In this document: piece after piece, positions 1-9,426 of the stretch
Numbering within the stretch: position 1 is the first letter of the stretch
Layout: each line of letters starts with the position of its first letter
Assembly: GCF_003259845.1 (NCBI RefSeq)
Contig: NZ_QLMJ01000013.1
Span: 62,001 to 126,000 of the forward strand
Source: Actinoplanes lutulentus
GTDB lineage: Bacteria > Actinomycetota > Actinomycetes > Mycobacteriales > Micromonosporaceae
Length of the DNA: 64,000 nucleotides
Reading direction: 5' to 3'
Notes under the pieces: generated by a model
Databases searched by the model: none
Told to the model about the DNA's origin: nothing
Seen by the model: the letters and a program-made list of their open reading frames with translations, nothing else
Made by a program: the position numbers and the translations under genes

Positions 1-1791
1 CCCGTACTTCTCCAGCAGCGGGCCCGGGGTCTCCACCTCGTTGCCCATCGTCTTGGAGATCTTCTTGTGGTCCGGGTCCAGGATCCAGCCGGACACCACC
101 GCCCGCTCCCACGGCAGCGCGTCCGACAGCTGCTCGCCGCGCAGGACCGACGTGAACAGCCAGGTCCGGATGATCTCCTGACCCTGCGGGCGCAGGTCCA
201 TCGGGTACGTCCGGGCGTGCAGGTCCGCGTCGGTGCTCCAGCCCGTGACGATCTGCGGGGTCAGCGACGACGTCGCCCACGTGTCCATCACGTCCGGGTC
301 GGCGGTGAAGCCACCCGGCACGTCACGCTGCTCCTCGGTGAAGCCCGGCGGACAGTCCGACGACGGGTCCACGGGCAGCGTGGCGTCGTCCGGCGTCAGC
401 AGCTGGTCGTAGTCCGGTTCGCCAGCCTCGCCCACCCGGTACCAGATCGGGACCGGCACGCCGAAGAACCGCTGCCGGCTGATCAGCCAGTCACCGGTCA
501 GGCCGTTGACCCAGTGGTCATACCGATGGCGCATGCTCTCCGGCACCCAGCGCAGCTCACGCCCGCGGGCCAGCAGGCGTTCCCGCAGCTCCGGGTCACG
601 CCCGCCGTTACGGATGAACCACTGCCGGCTCGTGACGATCTCCAGCGGGCTCTCGCCGCGCTCGTAGAACTTCACCGGATGCGTGATCGGCCGCGGCTCC
701 CCGAGAAGATCACCCGTCTCCTGGAGCAGCCGGACCATCTCCCGGCGGGCCGCCGCCACGGTCAGGCCGGCGAACCCCTGGTAGGCGGCGACCGGGACAC
801 CCGTGGGCGCGTCCGGAAGGAAACGCCCGTCGCGGCCGAGGACCACGCGCGTGTCGAGTTTCAGGTCACGCCACCACGTCACGTCGGTGAGGTCACCGAA
901 CGTGCAGACCATCGCTATCCCCGTACCCTTGTCGGTTGCGGCGAGCGGATGGGCCAGAACCGGAACCTCCACATCGAAGAAGGGGGTCCGGACCGAGGTG
1001 AGACCCGCGAAGCGGGGATCGCCCGGATGATGCACCAGAGCGACACACGCGGGCAGCAGCTCCGGTCGCGTGGTGTCGACCTCGATCGGGCCGTCCTGGC
1101 TGTGGAACCGCAGCTTGTGATAGGCGCCCGGCCGTTCCCGGTCCTCCAGCTCGGCCTGCGCCACCGCGGTACGGAAGCCGACGTCCCAGAGGGTCGGCGC
1201 CTCCGCGGTGTACGCGTTGTCGGCCTGGAGATTTGCTAGGAATGCCCGTTGTGAGACGGCCCGCGACTTCCGGCCGATCGTCGAATACGTCAGTCCCCAG
1301 TCGACGGACAGCCCGAGCTTGCGCCACAGGGACTCGAACGCCTTTTCATCCTCGGCGGTCAGCTTCTCGCAGAGCTCAACGAAGTTACGCCGGGAGATGG
1401 AGACGGGCGGTTTCGGTGGCTTCGCCGGCGGTTCCCAATCCTGCTGGTAGGGCAGGCTCGGGTCGCAGCGGACGCCGTAGACGTTCTGGACGCGGCGCTC
1501 GGTCGGCAGGCCGTTGTCGTCCCAGCCCATCGGGTAGAAGACGGTCTTGCCGTGCATCCGCTGGAAGCGCGCGATCGTGTCGGTGTGCGTGTAGGAGAAG
1601 ACGTGCCCGATGTGCAGCGACCCCGATACGGTCGGCGGGGGCGTGTCGATCGAGAATACGTCCGCACGCTCCTTGGAACGGTCGAACGCGTACGTACCCT
1701 CCCCCTGCCAGTGTGGCGCCCACTTCTCCTCAAGGCCGTCGAGTGACGGGCGCTCGGGGAGACCGTGACGGCCGGTTCCCGTATCAGTCAT
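1..1791 (-). CDS. valS: Valine--tRNA ligase, N-terminal 597 residues (gene runs off the window start)
   Basis: Class I aminoacyl-tRNA synthetase that charges tRNA-Val and edits mischarged threonine in the cytoplasm. The HIGH-type motif is SLHIGHV near residue 60, and the KMSKS-type motif is KISKTMGN close to the window edge. Between them lies the editing-domain region, with GTGIAMVCTFGD, and DxWATSS (DTWATSS) upstream of KISKT. The ATG at 1791 starts a typical N-terminal sequence ending in LEEKWAPHWQ before the Rossmann fold. The 3' end, with the anticodon-binding domain, lies outside the window. The family assignment is firm from the motifs. The upstream spacer is full of repeats and shows no obvious promoter. 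Confidence 0.93.
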   Translation of the reverse strand, partial: MTDTGTGRHGLPERPSLDGLEEKWAPHWQGEGTYAFDRSKERADVFSIDTPPPTVSGSLHIGHVFSYTHTDTIARFQRMHGKTVFYPMGWDDNGLPTERRVQNVYGVRCDPSLPYQQDWEPPAKPPKPPVSISRRNFVELCEKLTAEDEKAFESLWRKLGLSVDWGLTYSTIGRKSRAVSQRAFLANLQADNAYTAEAPTLWDVGFRTAVAQAELEDRERPGAYHKLRFHSQDGPIEVDTTRPELLPACVALVHHPGDPRFAGLTSVRTPFFDVEVPVLAHPLAATDKGTGIAMVCTFGDLTDVTWWRDLKLDTRVVLGRDGRFLPDAPTGVPVAAYQGFAGLTVAAARREMVRLLQETGDLLGEPRPITHPVKFYERGESPLEIVTSRQWFIRNGGRDPELRERLLARGRELRWVPESMRHRYDHWVNGLTGDWLISRQRFFGVPVPIWYRVGEAGEPDYDQLLTPDDATLPVDPSSDCPPGFTEEQRDVPGGFTADPDVMDTWATSSLTPQIVTGWSTDADLHARTYPMDLRPQGQEIIRTWLFTSVLRGEQLSDALPWERAVVSGWILDPDHKKISKTMGNEVETPGPLLEKYG

Positions 1792-1953
1792 GCCGGCCAG
1801 CCTAGTTTTCCCGGGCGGGTATCGGCGAGGCAGTTTGCGGGTCACGGGGGTGCGCGGGGTTTCCGGGGTCGCCGGGGCCTCCGGGGTCGCCAGGTCGCCG
1901 GGTCGCCGGGTCGCCAGGGCTCCGGGGTCGCCGGGGCTTTCGATGGGCCGGTT

Positions 1954-2016
1954 GCCGTCTCAGCTTTGGCCCGTGCCGTCTCAGCTTTGGCCCGTGCCGC
2001 CTCAGCTTTGGCCCGT
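1954..2016. repeat. Three tandem 21-bp repeats
   Basis: The unit is GCCGTCTCAGCTTTGGCCCGT, copied at 1954-1974, 1975-1995 and 1996-2016. The third copy differs by one base (GCCGCC). A degenerate continuation, GCTGGCTCCGGCCATGGCCC, follows. The 21-bp period would preserve reading frame, but no credible gene spans it. Confidence 0.85.
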
Positions 2017-2213
2017 GCTGGCTCCGGCCATGGCCCGGCCCTGGATTTGGCTCGCCCCGGCTCCGGCTCCTGTCCCGTCTCGGCTTTTGTTCCGTCTCGG
2101 TCCTGGCCGTGGTCCGTCTCGGCCTCGGCAAGCCCTGGCTCCGGACCGCGTGGCCCCGGTGTTTCGGGGACGACCACTGGCGAGGGGCGGTGAGCGCACG
2201 CGTAAAGCCTGGC

Positions 2214-2262
2214 GGGGGCGGTGAGCGCACGCCCAAACGTTCTGCGTGCGCTCACCGCCCCC
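2214..2262. repeat. Perfect 19-bp inverted repeat inside a palindrome cluster
   Basis: The left arm at 2214-2232 (GGGGGCGGTGAGCGCACGC) is exactly complementary to the right arm at 2244-2262, with an 11-base loop. Further copies of the GGTGAGCGCACG half lie at about 2187-2203, and a related pair (GGTCAGCGCAC ... GTGCGCTCACC) at about 2270-2310. The stem could fold as a strong RNA hairpin or a DNA cruciform. There is no T-run on either side, so a simple intrinsic terminator is not obvious. Confidence 0.85.
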
Positions 2263-2491
2263 AGGGTGGCGGTCAGCGCACACGCAGGCGTTTCGCGTGC
2301 GCTCACCGCCTTCCGCAGGCGGCCGGCGGGGCAATGGCCTGGACAAAACGGTCGGCAGCCTAGACGCGGGAACACGCAACGCCAACGTGCGATTTCATCC
2401 ACGCCAGGGCCGAGACAGCGGCACACGGAGGAACAATGTGAGCCCTCATCACCGCTGCTGGCTTCCAGCGTGTGCCCGCATCTCGGCTAGC

Positions 2492-2590
2492 TGCCCGCGA
2501 CGAAACCGGCCCGCGACGAACAGGCCCGCGACGAGCAGGCCCGCGACTGAAAGGCCAGCGACGAACTGGCTTGCGACGAACCGGCCCGCG
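2492..2590. repeat. Tandem 15-bp CCCGCGACGAA-type repeats
   Basis: About six or seven copies of a 15-bp unit, consensus GGCCCGCGACGAACA, run head to tail with one to four changes per copy and end just before the ogt stop codon. They lie between genes and probably arose by slippage. Confidence 0.75.
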
Positions 2591-2602
2591 GCCGGCCTGA
2601 GA

Positions 2603-3097
2603 TCAGCCCCGCGACTCGTGCGCCAGCAGCCAGGACTTCACCGGAAGCCCCCACCGATAGCCGCCCAGCGACCCGTCCGTCCGCAATACCCGATGACACG
2701 GCAGGATCAGCGCCACCGCATTGCGCGCACAAGCCTGCGCGGCACCCCGGATAGCCGCCGGCCGACCGGCCAACTCCGCATATTGGGTATACGTCACCGG
2801 CGCACCCGGCTTGATCTCGCGCATCACCTCCCACGCGTGACCCATGAAGCCGCCCTTGGTGAACTGCTGCACCTCGATCGCATCCAGCGCACTCAGATCG
2901 CCGTCGAGGTAGGCACGCACCGCGTCACGCACCGGGCCCACGTCGTCGGCCTCGACCGGCCCCTTCAGCTGCGGATGTACGAGCCGCATCAACTCAGGAA
3001 CGTCCGTGGTGAAGCCGGCCGCTCGAACCGCGCCGGTATCCGTGGCGATCACGGTGAACGGACCGGCCGGTGTGTCCAACGTCGAATGACGAAGCAT
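2603..3097 (-). CDS. ogt: Methylated-DNA--protein-cysteine methyltransferase (164 aa)
   Basis: Suicide repair protein that transfers the methyl group of O6-methylguanine to its own cysteine. The active-site PCHR motif places the acceptor at Cys134. It is preceded by GAAQACARNA (the helix that flips the base) and followed by GGYRWGL, the usual order in Ogt/MGMT C-terminal domains. The length is normal for the single-domain bacterial protein. The start is supported by AGGAG about seven bases upstream. It lies downstream of an Ada-AlkA fusion on the same strand (154-base gap), so the two form an alkylation-repair pair. Confidence 0.95.
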   Translation of the reverse strand: MLRHSTLDTPAGPFTVIATDTGAVRAAGFTTDVPELMRLVHPQLKGPVEADDVGPVRDAVRAYLDGDLSALDAIEVQQFTKGGFMGHAWEVMREIKPGAPVTYTQYAELAGRPAAIRGAAQACARNAVALILPCHRVLRTDGSLGGYRWGLPVKSWLLAHESRG

Positions 3098-3193
3098 CGT
3101 CGTCTCCTTGCTCGATGAGAGCTCAACGAGAGCTCGATGGGGCTTGATGAGTGCCCGATGATTGCGCGAAATTCGGGTCGCCGGGCGCGGGCC

Positions 3194-3219
3194 TGTGGAT
3201 AACCGTGGAATGTGGATAA
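3194..3219 (-). promoter_or_regulatory. Two DnaA-box-like sequences upstream of ogt
   Basis: TGTGGATAA occurs at 3194-3202 and again at 3211-3219, which is TTATCCACA twice on the minus strand. Each is a perfect match to the classical DnaA box. They lie about 100 bases upstream of the ogt start, in the ogt/alkA spacer. A role in binding DnaA is inference. Two boxes 17 bp apart in 72% GC DNA are unlikely by chance but not impossible. Confidence 0.45.
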
Positions 3220-3250
3220 CTCAAACCGGCAGCCGCCAGGCGGGTAGGTT

Positions 3251-4735
3251 TCAGGCGGCCCGCCAGAGCCGGATCAGCGCGTATGAACGCCAGGGACGCC
3301 AGCGTTCCGCGTGCTTTGCCAAGGCTTTCGGCGAGTCCGGGAGACCCAGTGCGGCCGCACCGCGGCGAGCCGCCAAGTCGGTCTCCAGGAACACGTCCGG
3401 GTCGCCGATCGCGCGCATGGCGACATAACCGGCCGTCCACGGGCCGATGCCGGGGAGTTCGAGCAGGCGGGCGACGGTTTCGGGCCGGTCGGCGCCCGGT
3501 TCGAGGTCGAGTTTGCCGTCGGCTACCGCGGAGGCCAGGGCGCGGATGGTCGCCCGGCGAGAGGCCGGCATCCCGAACGCGGAGTCGGGAAGGTCGGCGA
3601 TGACGGCTGCCGTGGGAAAGCCGGTCAGTTCGGAGGCGCCCTCCAGGGCGGTTGGTTCGGTGGTGGGGGAGGGGCCCTCGAAGAGGGCCACCCCTCCACC
3701 CAAATCCCCAGCAGCCCGCAAAATCCGCCGCAAAGTAGTCCGCGCCCCCACCACACTCACCTGCTGCCCCACCACCGCCCGCACCGCCATCTCAAACCCA
3801 TCAACAGCCCGCGGCACCCGCACCCCCGCCTCACTCCGCACCGCCGAACCAAACGCCGGATCCGCCCCCAACATCCCGTCCACCGCCACCGGATCCGCAT
3901 CCAGATCGAACAACCTCCGGCACCGCGCCACCGCCGGCGCCAGATCCCGCACATCGCTGAGCCTCAACGTCGCGAAAACCCACCGCTCCCCAGGCCTGAG
4001 CGAGACGGTCGCGCTCCCATGCGGCAGAACCAGACCCCTTTGGTACGCGGAACCGCACACCTCATCAACACCCGGCAGTGTCCGCGCACCCAGAAACTCG
4101 AGAAGCGAAGCGGCATGGAACGGCGGCCGATAAGCCAGCCGCAAATTGATCACGCCGGCTTCGGCCCGGCCGGCGGGCCGTTTCTCCCGAAGCTGGCTGG
4201 GTGATCCGGCGTAGACCTCAAGCATCGTGTCGTTGAACTGCCGCACGCTCCCGAACCCGGCCGCGAACGCGATCTCCGCCAACCCCAGTTCGGTCGTCTC
4301 GACGAGGATCCGCGCGGTCTGTGCCCGTTGCGCGCGGGCGAGCGCGAGCGGCCCGGCGCCGAGTTCCGCGGTGAGCATCCGGTTGAGGTGCCGTTCGGTG
4401 TATCCGAGCCGGCTGGCCAGCCCGGTGACTCCTTCGCGGTCGACGACGCCGTCGCCGATGAGCCGCATGGCCCGTCCGATGGTGTCGGCGCGTACGTCCC
4501 ACTCGGGGGATCCGGGTGCGGCGTCGGGCCGGCACCGGCGGCAGGCACGGAAGCCGGCGCGCTGGGAGGCGGCCGAGCTCGGATAGAACGTGACGTTCTC
4601 CCGTTTCGGTGTGACGGCGGGGCAGGACGGCCGGCAGTAGATCCCGGTGGTCCGCACAGCCGTGTAGAAGCACCCGTCGAACCGCTGATCGCGGCTGTCG
4701 ACAGCGCGGTAGCAACGCTCGAAGTCCAGGTCCAT
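3251..4735 (-). CDS. alkA: Ada (methylphosphotriester/AraC) - AlkA DNA glycosylase fusion (494 aa)
   Basis: Combines an Ada-type DNA-methyl sensor with a 3-methyladenine glycosylase. The N-terminal domain has four cysteines at positions 34, 38, 65 and 68 (YCRPSCP, CRRCRP), the zinc site whose first cysteine accepts methyl from phosphotriesters. An AraC helix-turn-helix follows (about 80-180, with LGYTERHLNRML). Then come an AlkA N-terminal domain and an HhH-GPD domain, with LPGIGPWTAGYVAMR and the catalytic Asp in FLETDLAARR. The ATG at 4735 is preferred over 4816, because the first 27 residues upstream are not family-like and would overlap the palindrome at 4812. Codon choice changes abruptly inside the AlkA half (about 3690-4150). 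Confidence 0.93.
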   Translation of the reverse strand: MDLDFERCYRAVDSRDQRFDGCFYTAVRTTGIYCRPSCPAVTPKRENVTFYPSSAASQRAGFRACRRCRPDAAPGSPEWDVRADTIGRAMRLIGDGVVDREGVTGLASRLGYTERHLNRMLTAELGAGPLALARAQRAQTARILVETTELGLAEIAFAAGFGSVRQFNDTMLEVYAGSPSQLREKRPAGRAEAGVINLRLAYRPPFHAASLLEFLGARTLPGVDEVCGSAYQRGLVLPHGSATVSLRPGERWVFATLRLSDVRDLAPAVARCRRLFDLDADPVAVDGMLGADPAFGSAVRSEAGVRVPRAVDGFEMAVRAVVGQQVSVVGARTTLRRILRAAGDLGGGVALFEGPSPTTEPTALEGASELTGFPTAAVIADLPDSAFGMPASRRATIRALASAVADGKLDLEPGADRPETVARLLELPGIGPWTAGYVAMRAIGDPDVFLETDLAARRGAAALGLPDSPKALAKHAERWRPWRSYALIRLWRAA

Positions 4736-4811
4736 GCTGTCGAGTCTGCCCCTTGCGGCAGTCTCACGGCTGGCGGGAATCGGACATCGCCGTGCCGGAA
4801 GCGAAGCCCCT

Positions 4812-4855
4812 GTCAACCAAAGTTGACGCTCACGGATCTGTCAACTACGGTTGAC
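4812..4855. promoter_or_regulatory. Two tandem GTCAAC-N4-GTTGAC operators
   Basis: Two perfect 16-bp palindromes, at 4812-4827 and 4840-4855, share GTCAAC/GTTGAC arms with different 4-bp centres and start 28 bp apart. They fill the 137-base gap between the divergent alkA and hydrolase genes and sit directly before the hydrolase start, as repressor sites would. No obvious cognate regulator lies beside them. Ada-type autoregulation or a MarR/TetR protein elsewhere is possible. Confidence 0.75.
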
Positions 4856-4872
4856 GCATGGAAGGGATCGCG

Positions 4873-5652
4873 GTGAGAACTGACATCGGCTGGCGCACCT
4901 TCGGTGGCGGCCCCAAGGTCGTGCTTCTGCACGGCGGCATGCAGACCTCGGCCAACTTCACGAAACTGGCGCGGCTCCTCGCGACCACGCACACCGTCTA
5001 CGTCCCGGACCGGCGCGGCCGGGCGCACAGCGGTCCCGCCGCTCCCGGTCACGGCCTCCGCGCCGAGCTCGACGACCTGCGCGCGGTCCTCGACGAGACC
5101 GGCGCACGCGACGTGTTCGGTCTCAGCTCGGGCGCGGTGATCGCGCTGCGCGCGGCGATGGAGATGCCGATCGCGCGCCTCGCGCTCTACGAACCGCCGC
5201 TCAAGCACGGCGATCACGATCCGGTCGCATGGCTTCCCCGGTACGAGAAAGAGCTCGCCCGAGGCCGTCGAGCCGCCGCGTTCGTCACCGTCTCGAAGGG
5301 CACCGGCGAGATGCGGCACGTCCCCCGGGCCGCGCTGATCCCGCTCGCCGGCCTCGTCATCCGCAACGGCCGGGGCCGGGAGATCGGCGAGCTGATCCCG
5401 ACGATGCGACTGGACGCGGCGGTGGTCGAGGACGCGGCCGGGCCGTTGAACCTCTACAGCGGCGTCGAAGCGGAGACTCTTCTACTGGGCGGTGATCGCT
5501 CTCCGGCGTACCTCACCGGGGTTTTGAACGGCCTGGAGCCGGTCCTGCCGCGAGTGCGGCGGGTGACCTTGACCGGCGTGGGTCATCTCGCCGCGGACAA
5601 CAGTGGCAGGCCTGAGTTGGTCGCGGCTGAACTGCGGCGGTTCTTCGGATAG
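4873..5652 (+). CDS. Alpha/beta hydrolase (259 aa)
   Basis: Alpha/beta-hydrolase fold protein of unknown substrate. It has an oxyanion HGG motif (LLHGGMQTS), the segment PDRRGRAHSG, a nucleophile elbow in GLSSGAVIA with Ser as the likely nucleophile, and a C-terminal GVGHLAADN carrying the catalytic His. The GTG at 4873 is chosen because GGAAGGGA lies five bases upstream (4860-4867). The ATG at 4858 has no ribosome site and abuts the second palindrome. Divergent from alkA, it may be controlled by the two operators at 4812-4855. It is followed at once by ychF, which appears to have its own promoter. Confidence 0.85.
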   Translation: MRTDIGWRTFGGGPKVVLLHGGMQTSANFTKLARLLATTHTVYVPDRRGRAHSGPAAPGHGLRAELDDLRAVLDETGARDVFGLSSGAVIALRAAMEMPIARLALYEPPLKHGDHDPVAWLPRYEKELARGRRAAAFVTVSKGTGEMRHVPRAALIPLAGLVIRNGRGREIGELIPTMRLDAAVVEDAAGPLNLYSGVEAETLLLGGDRSPAYLTGVLNGLEPVLPRVRRVTLTGVGHLAADNSGRPELVAAELRRFFG

Positions 5653-5662
5653 CCGAACTGCG

Positions 5663-5668
5663 TAGACT
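5663..5668 (+). promoter_or_regulatory. -10 element for leaderless ychF
   Basis: TAGACT ends eight bases before the GTG of ychF and no Shine-Dalgarno is present. This geometry is typical of actinobacterial leaderless transcripts that start at the initiation codon. Confidence 0.5.
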
Positions 5669-5676
5669 GGCGTTCC

Positions 5677-6762
<1,086 letters not shown>

Positions 6763-6774
6763 CGGCAGTTGGAT

Positions 6775-6811
6775 TTTCTCTGGCCGGTGGTCCTGCCGCC
6801 GGCCAGAGAAA
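6775..6811. terminator. Hairpin between convergent ychF and the restriction gene
   Basis: The arms TTTCTCTGGCCGG (6775-6787) and its exact complement (6799-6811) form a 13-bp stem with an 11-base loop, 12 bases after the ychF stop. The stem ends are T/A rich, so it could terminate transcripts from either side. Confidence 0.75.
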
Positions 6812-6855
6812 GCGCGCCGAGATGACCTCGTCGGGTTCGCCGGCGGGAAGGCGGA

Positions 6856-7623
6856 TTACGGGGTCGTTGGATCGGGCCTAGGGGTGCCGGTCCAGAAAGC
6901 GGAGTGGAGGTCGGCCGCGAAACGGTCCCAGCCGACAGCTTTGTTGGGTTCACTCCACGAGAACGGGTCCTCTTTCACGGTTACGGCCCAAGTCATATGG
7001 AAAAGGCCGGTGTCTCGCATGCGTTCCAGCATGATAGCCATCCGCTGAACGTATGAGGCGCCGTCAAAGACAGGGTCGGAATCGCCAAGAGTTTCGACGA
7101 CTCTGACGGGCTTGCTGTTTTCAGGGTTCTCGGCCATCACGAAGATGTAAGCACGACGCATCTGAGGTGGAAGAAGCCCTCTGATTTCGGCCTGTCGAGT
7201 GTCTTCGGCCATGCCGAAGATTTCGTCTGCCCGGTTGTTGAGATTCTTGCCTTCGCTGCCGAGCATGGATTTGTACTCGACAGCCAGGACCGGCACGTCT
7301 CTTTGGAGAAGTACGAGGTCCCAGGATTTGCTGGCTCGGTAGAACCCGGGCAGGGTTGCGCCCCTGTTCTGGCTGAAGCGCAGCCCGGTTGCGCCTGTCG
7401 CTTTGATCTCATCGACGACCAGCTGATGAATCGCATCCATGTGCCGGCCGCCAGTGACAGCGCTCCGGCGTCCCTCTTGACCGCGACCCGATGCCAGCGA
7501 TGTCTCCGCTTGGGTATTGCGGACATCCAGCCAGGCCCGCAGCGCGTAGTCGATGCGGGCAGATGTTTTGTCGTCCACTGTGGCAGGACCCCCAGGCCTC
7601 GAATGTTGGGGGAAAACATACAC
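6856..7623 (-). CDS. PaeR7I/XhoI-like type II restriction endonuclease (255 aa)
   Basis: Resembles PaeR7I-family endonucleases, which cut CTCGAG. A PD-(D/E)xK core is visible as Asp102 in SWDLVLL, then Glu116 and Lys118 in AVEYKS, followed by the conserved GKNLNNRADE. It lies 32 bases after the adenine methyltransferase stop, so the pair forms a compact type II restriction-modification system. GC content is visibly lower than in the flanking genes and codons such as TTT, ATT and AGT are common, which suggests horizontal transfer. A GTG at codon 17 is an alternative start. Recognition of CTCGAG is inference from family resemblance; CTCGAG sites do occur in this window. Confidence 0.85.
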   Translation of the reverse strand: MYVFPQHSRPGGPATVDDKTSARIDYALRAWLDVRNTQAETSLASGRGQEGRRSAVTGGRHMDAIHQLVVDEIKATGATGLRFSQNRGATLPGFYRASKSWDLVLLQRDVPVLAVEYKSMLGSEGKNLNNRADEIFGMAEDTRQAEIRGLLPPQMRRAYIFVMAENPENSKPVRVVETLGDSDPVFDGASYVQRMAIMLERMRDTGLFHMTWAVTVKEDPFSWSEPNKAVGWDRFAADLHSAFWTGTPRPDPTTP

Positions 7624-7655
7624 GATCCTGCCTATGGAAACCGTCTCAGGGCAGT

Positions 7656-9413
7656 TTAGGAAGGAATCTCTGCGACGCCGTACAGGCGCAGGGCAACCTT
7701 AGTGGCCGCATCGACGTCTCTCGCTCGGAATGCTGCTCTCAAGCTGTCGCGGTCTTCGGTGCCGAGGGTGTTGTAACGGGGCACGCGAATTCGGCGCAGA
7801 TATTGAGCCTGGAATCGCAATGTACCGCCACGCATCCGGACACAATAGGTCGAGATGAACAATTCTGCGATGTCGCTCAGCAGTAGGCCGCCGAGGACTT
7901 CGAGGTCCCAATCGCTCTCGTCCTCGTGGATCCAGTACAGGTTGTGATGAGGGTAGTACTCGCCTTTGTCCAGGACGGGCCAGATACGCCGGCTCATGTC
8001 CGGTAGCAGCAGTTTGGGCCGCTGCTGCAGTCCCTCGATGACTCGATCGATGGTTCGGTGTTCTCGCCCGGGATTGCGGCGGCCGACATTCCGGGCCGAG
8101 AGGACATCCCAGTGCTTCTGGAAGTAGGCGGCGAGGACTCGATATTTCGCGAGGTCAACCAGGCCCTTTTCGTCCCAGGGGTTGACCAGATAATGCCCGG
8201 ACCAGACCACCACTCCTGAACTCAGGTCCTCGCGCTTGACCATGGGCAGCATTCGCGCTTTTTCGGCGACACTGCGATCCGTGGTCACGTAGACCTCGTC
8301 TGCGCCGGAGGCCAAGCCGATTCCCACCTTGGCGCCGGTCTCCTCCAGGAGGGGGAATCGCTCTTCCAGGTCAACGATGAGTGCGAGGCGATCGGGGCTG
8401 CCGGTTGGCCACCCCGCCTGAGTGGTGAACCAATGATTCAGCCAGGCTGCCGATATCCCTGGCAGATGCAACGGCTCAGACGATTCGTGTCGGTACCACC
8501 GGCTCAACTCGGCGGCGGCGTTCTCCCCGAATTCCCTTGTCGTATCCGCGATGGCCGCCCGGCCTTGAGCCCCGGCACGGATGACGGTGATGGCGGGGTA
8601 TGCGGCAACCTGCTCCTCGAAGGCGTCGACCTCGTGCATGGTGATGGCCGCCTCGACGGCGTAGTCGGCGGCGACGAGGCCGCGTAGCGCCTTCCCGTAG
8701 GCGTTCCGCATCCAGCGGTCCGCGCAGATGTACGCCAGTCGGCCACCCGGCTTCAGGGAGAGCAGACCCTGCTCGTAGAAGCCGACGAAGATGTCGGCGC
8801 GTCCGCCCATGGTTGGGCACTTCTCTCGGTAAGCGTTGGATCGCGCCGCGGGGATGTCTTCGAGCCGGATGTACGGCGGATTCCCGACGACGAAGTCCGC
8901 GGCGATCTCCTCCCGCTCACTCAGCAGGAAGTCGTCTTGGACGATCCAGGTCTCGGCGAGCTTGCGCGCTGTCGCCGGGTCGACGCCGTGACGAGCAAGT
9001 AGTTCACCGGCGGCACTCCGGGCAGCGGCTACATTCGCGGAGAGTAGGTCGTAAGCCCTAATCGCATCGATAGCGTCGGATATTGGTCGCCCGTGCAGCT
9101 CGCAGCTCGCGACCAGCCGCTCGATCATGGGAAGAAGGAACGCACCATGGCCGCAGGCCGGCTCGACGGCGAGGCGGTCGGGCAGTACGTCGTCGGCGTT
9201 GTACCCGACCATGTCGAGGATCAATTCCACCACCCACCTGCGGGTGAAGACCTCGCCGTGGTTGTCGAGTGGATCGGGCTGCTGCGTGGATGACAGGGGG
9301 AACTCCAGATGGCCGAGCAGGCTTAACTGCCTCTGATGCCGGGGTTTCCGATTGTAAGGCTTTACTGGCTGTGGCCTGGGTGGCGCGACGGGCGCGCCGG
9401 TGCTCTCGAACAT
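7656..9413 (-). CDS. N6-adenine DNA methyltransferase of the restriction-modification pair (585 aa)
   Basis: Gamma-type adenine methyltransferase, M.PaeR7I/TaqI-like. The S-adenosylmethionine motif I is VEPACGHGAFL (residues 83-93), the catalytic motif IV is NPPY (178-181), and a C-terminal target-recognition region follows with LLLPDMSRRIWPV. It would protect host DNA against the nuclease encoded immediately downstream on the same strand. It shares the lower GC of that gene. No separate controller (C) protein is present, although an imperfect inverted repeat lies just upstream of the start. Confidence 0.9.
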   Translation of the reverse strand: MFESTGAPVAPPRPQPVKPYNRKPRHQRQLSLLGHLEFPLSSTQQPDPLDNHGEVFTRRWVVELILDMVGYNADDVLPDRLAVEPACGHGAFLLPMIERLVASCELHGRPISDAIDAIRAYDLLSANVAAARSAAGELLARHGVDPATARKLAETWIVQDDFLLSEREEIAADFVVGNPPYIRLEDIPAARSNAYREKCPTMGGRADIFVGFYEQGLLSLKPGGRLAYICADRWMRNAYGKALRGLVAADYAVEAAITMHEVDAFEEQVAAYPAITVIRAGAQGRAAIADTTREFGENAAAELSRWYRHESSEPLHLPGISAAWLNHWFTTQAGWPTGSPDRLALIVDLEERFPLLEETGAKVGIGLASGADEVYVTTDRSVAEKARMLPMVKREDLSSGVVVWSGHYLVNPWDEKGLVDLAKYRVLAAYFQKHWDVLSARNVGRRNPGREHRTIDRVIEGLQQRPKLLLPDMSRRIWPVLDKGEYYPHHNLYWIHEDESDWDLEVLGGLLLSDIAELFISTYCVRMRGGTLRFQAQYLRRIRVPRYNTLGTEDRDSLRAAFRARDVDAATKVALRLYGVAEIPS

Positions 9414-9426
9414 GTGTACAGTATGA

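Larger units (their letters stand above)
1792..2602. other. Gene-free repeat-rich spacer between valS and ogt
   Basis: About 810 bases separate the valS start from the ogt stop. Several open frames cross the stretch on both strands, but their peptides are low-complexity and simply translate the repeats. Four kinds of repeat are visible. They are degenerate CGGGGTCGC-like repeats (about 1855-1940), three exact-length 21-bp copies (1954-2016), a group of GGTGAGCGCACGC palindromes (2186-2313), and a run of about 15-bp CCCGCGACGAA units (2492-2590). No gene is supported here. The valS promoter must lie at its left end. Confidence 0.7.

Noticed and set aside
1765..2490. Several overlapping open frames on both strands in the valS-ogt spacer
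   Set aside because: They translate tandem repeats, have no ribosome sites and no family resemblance.
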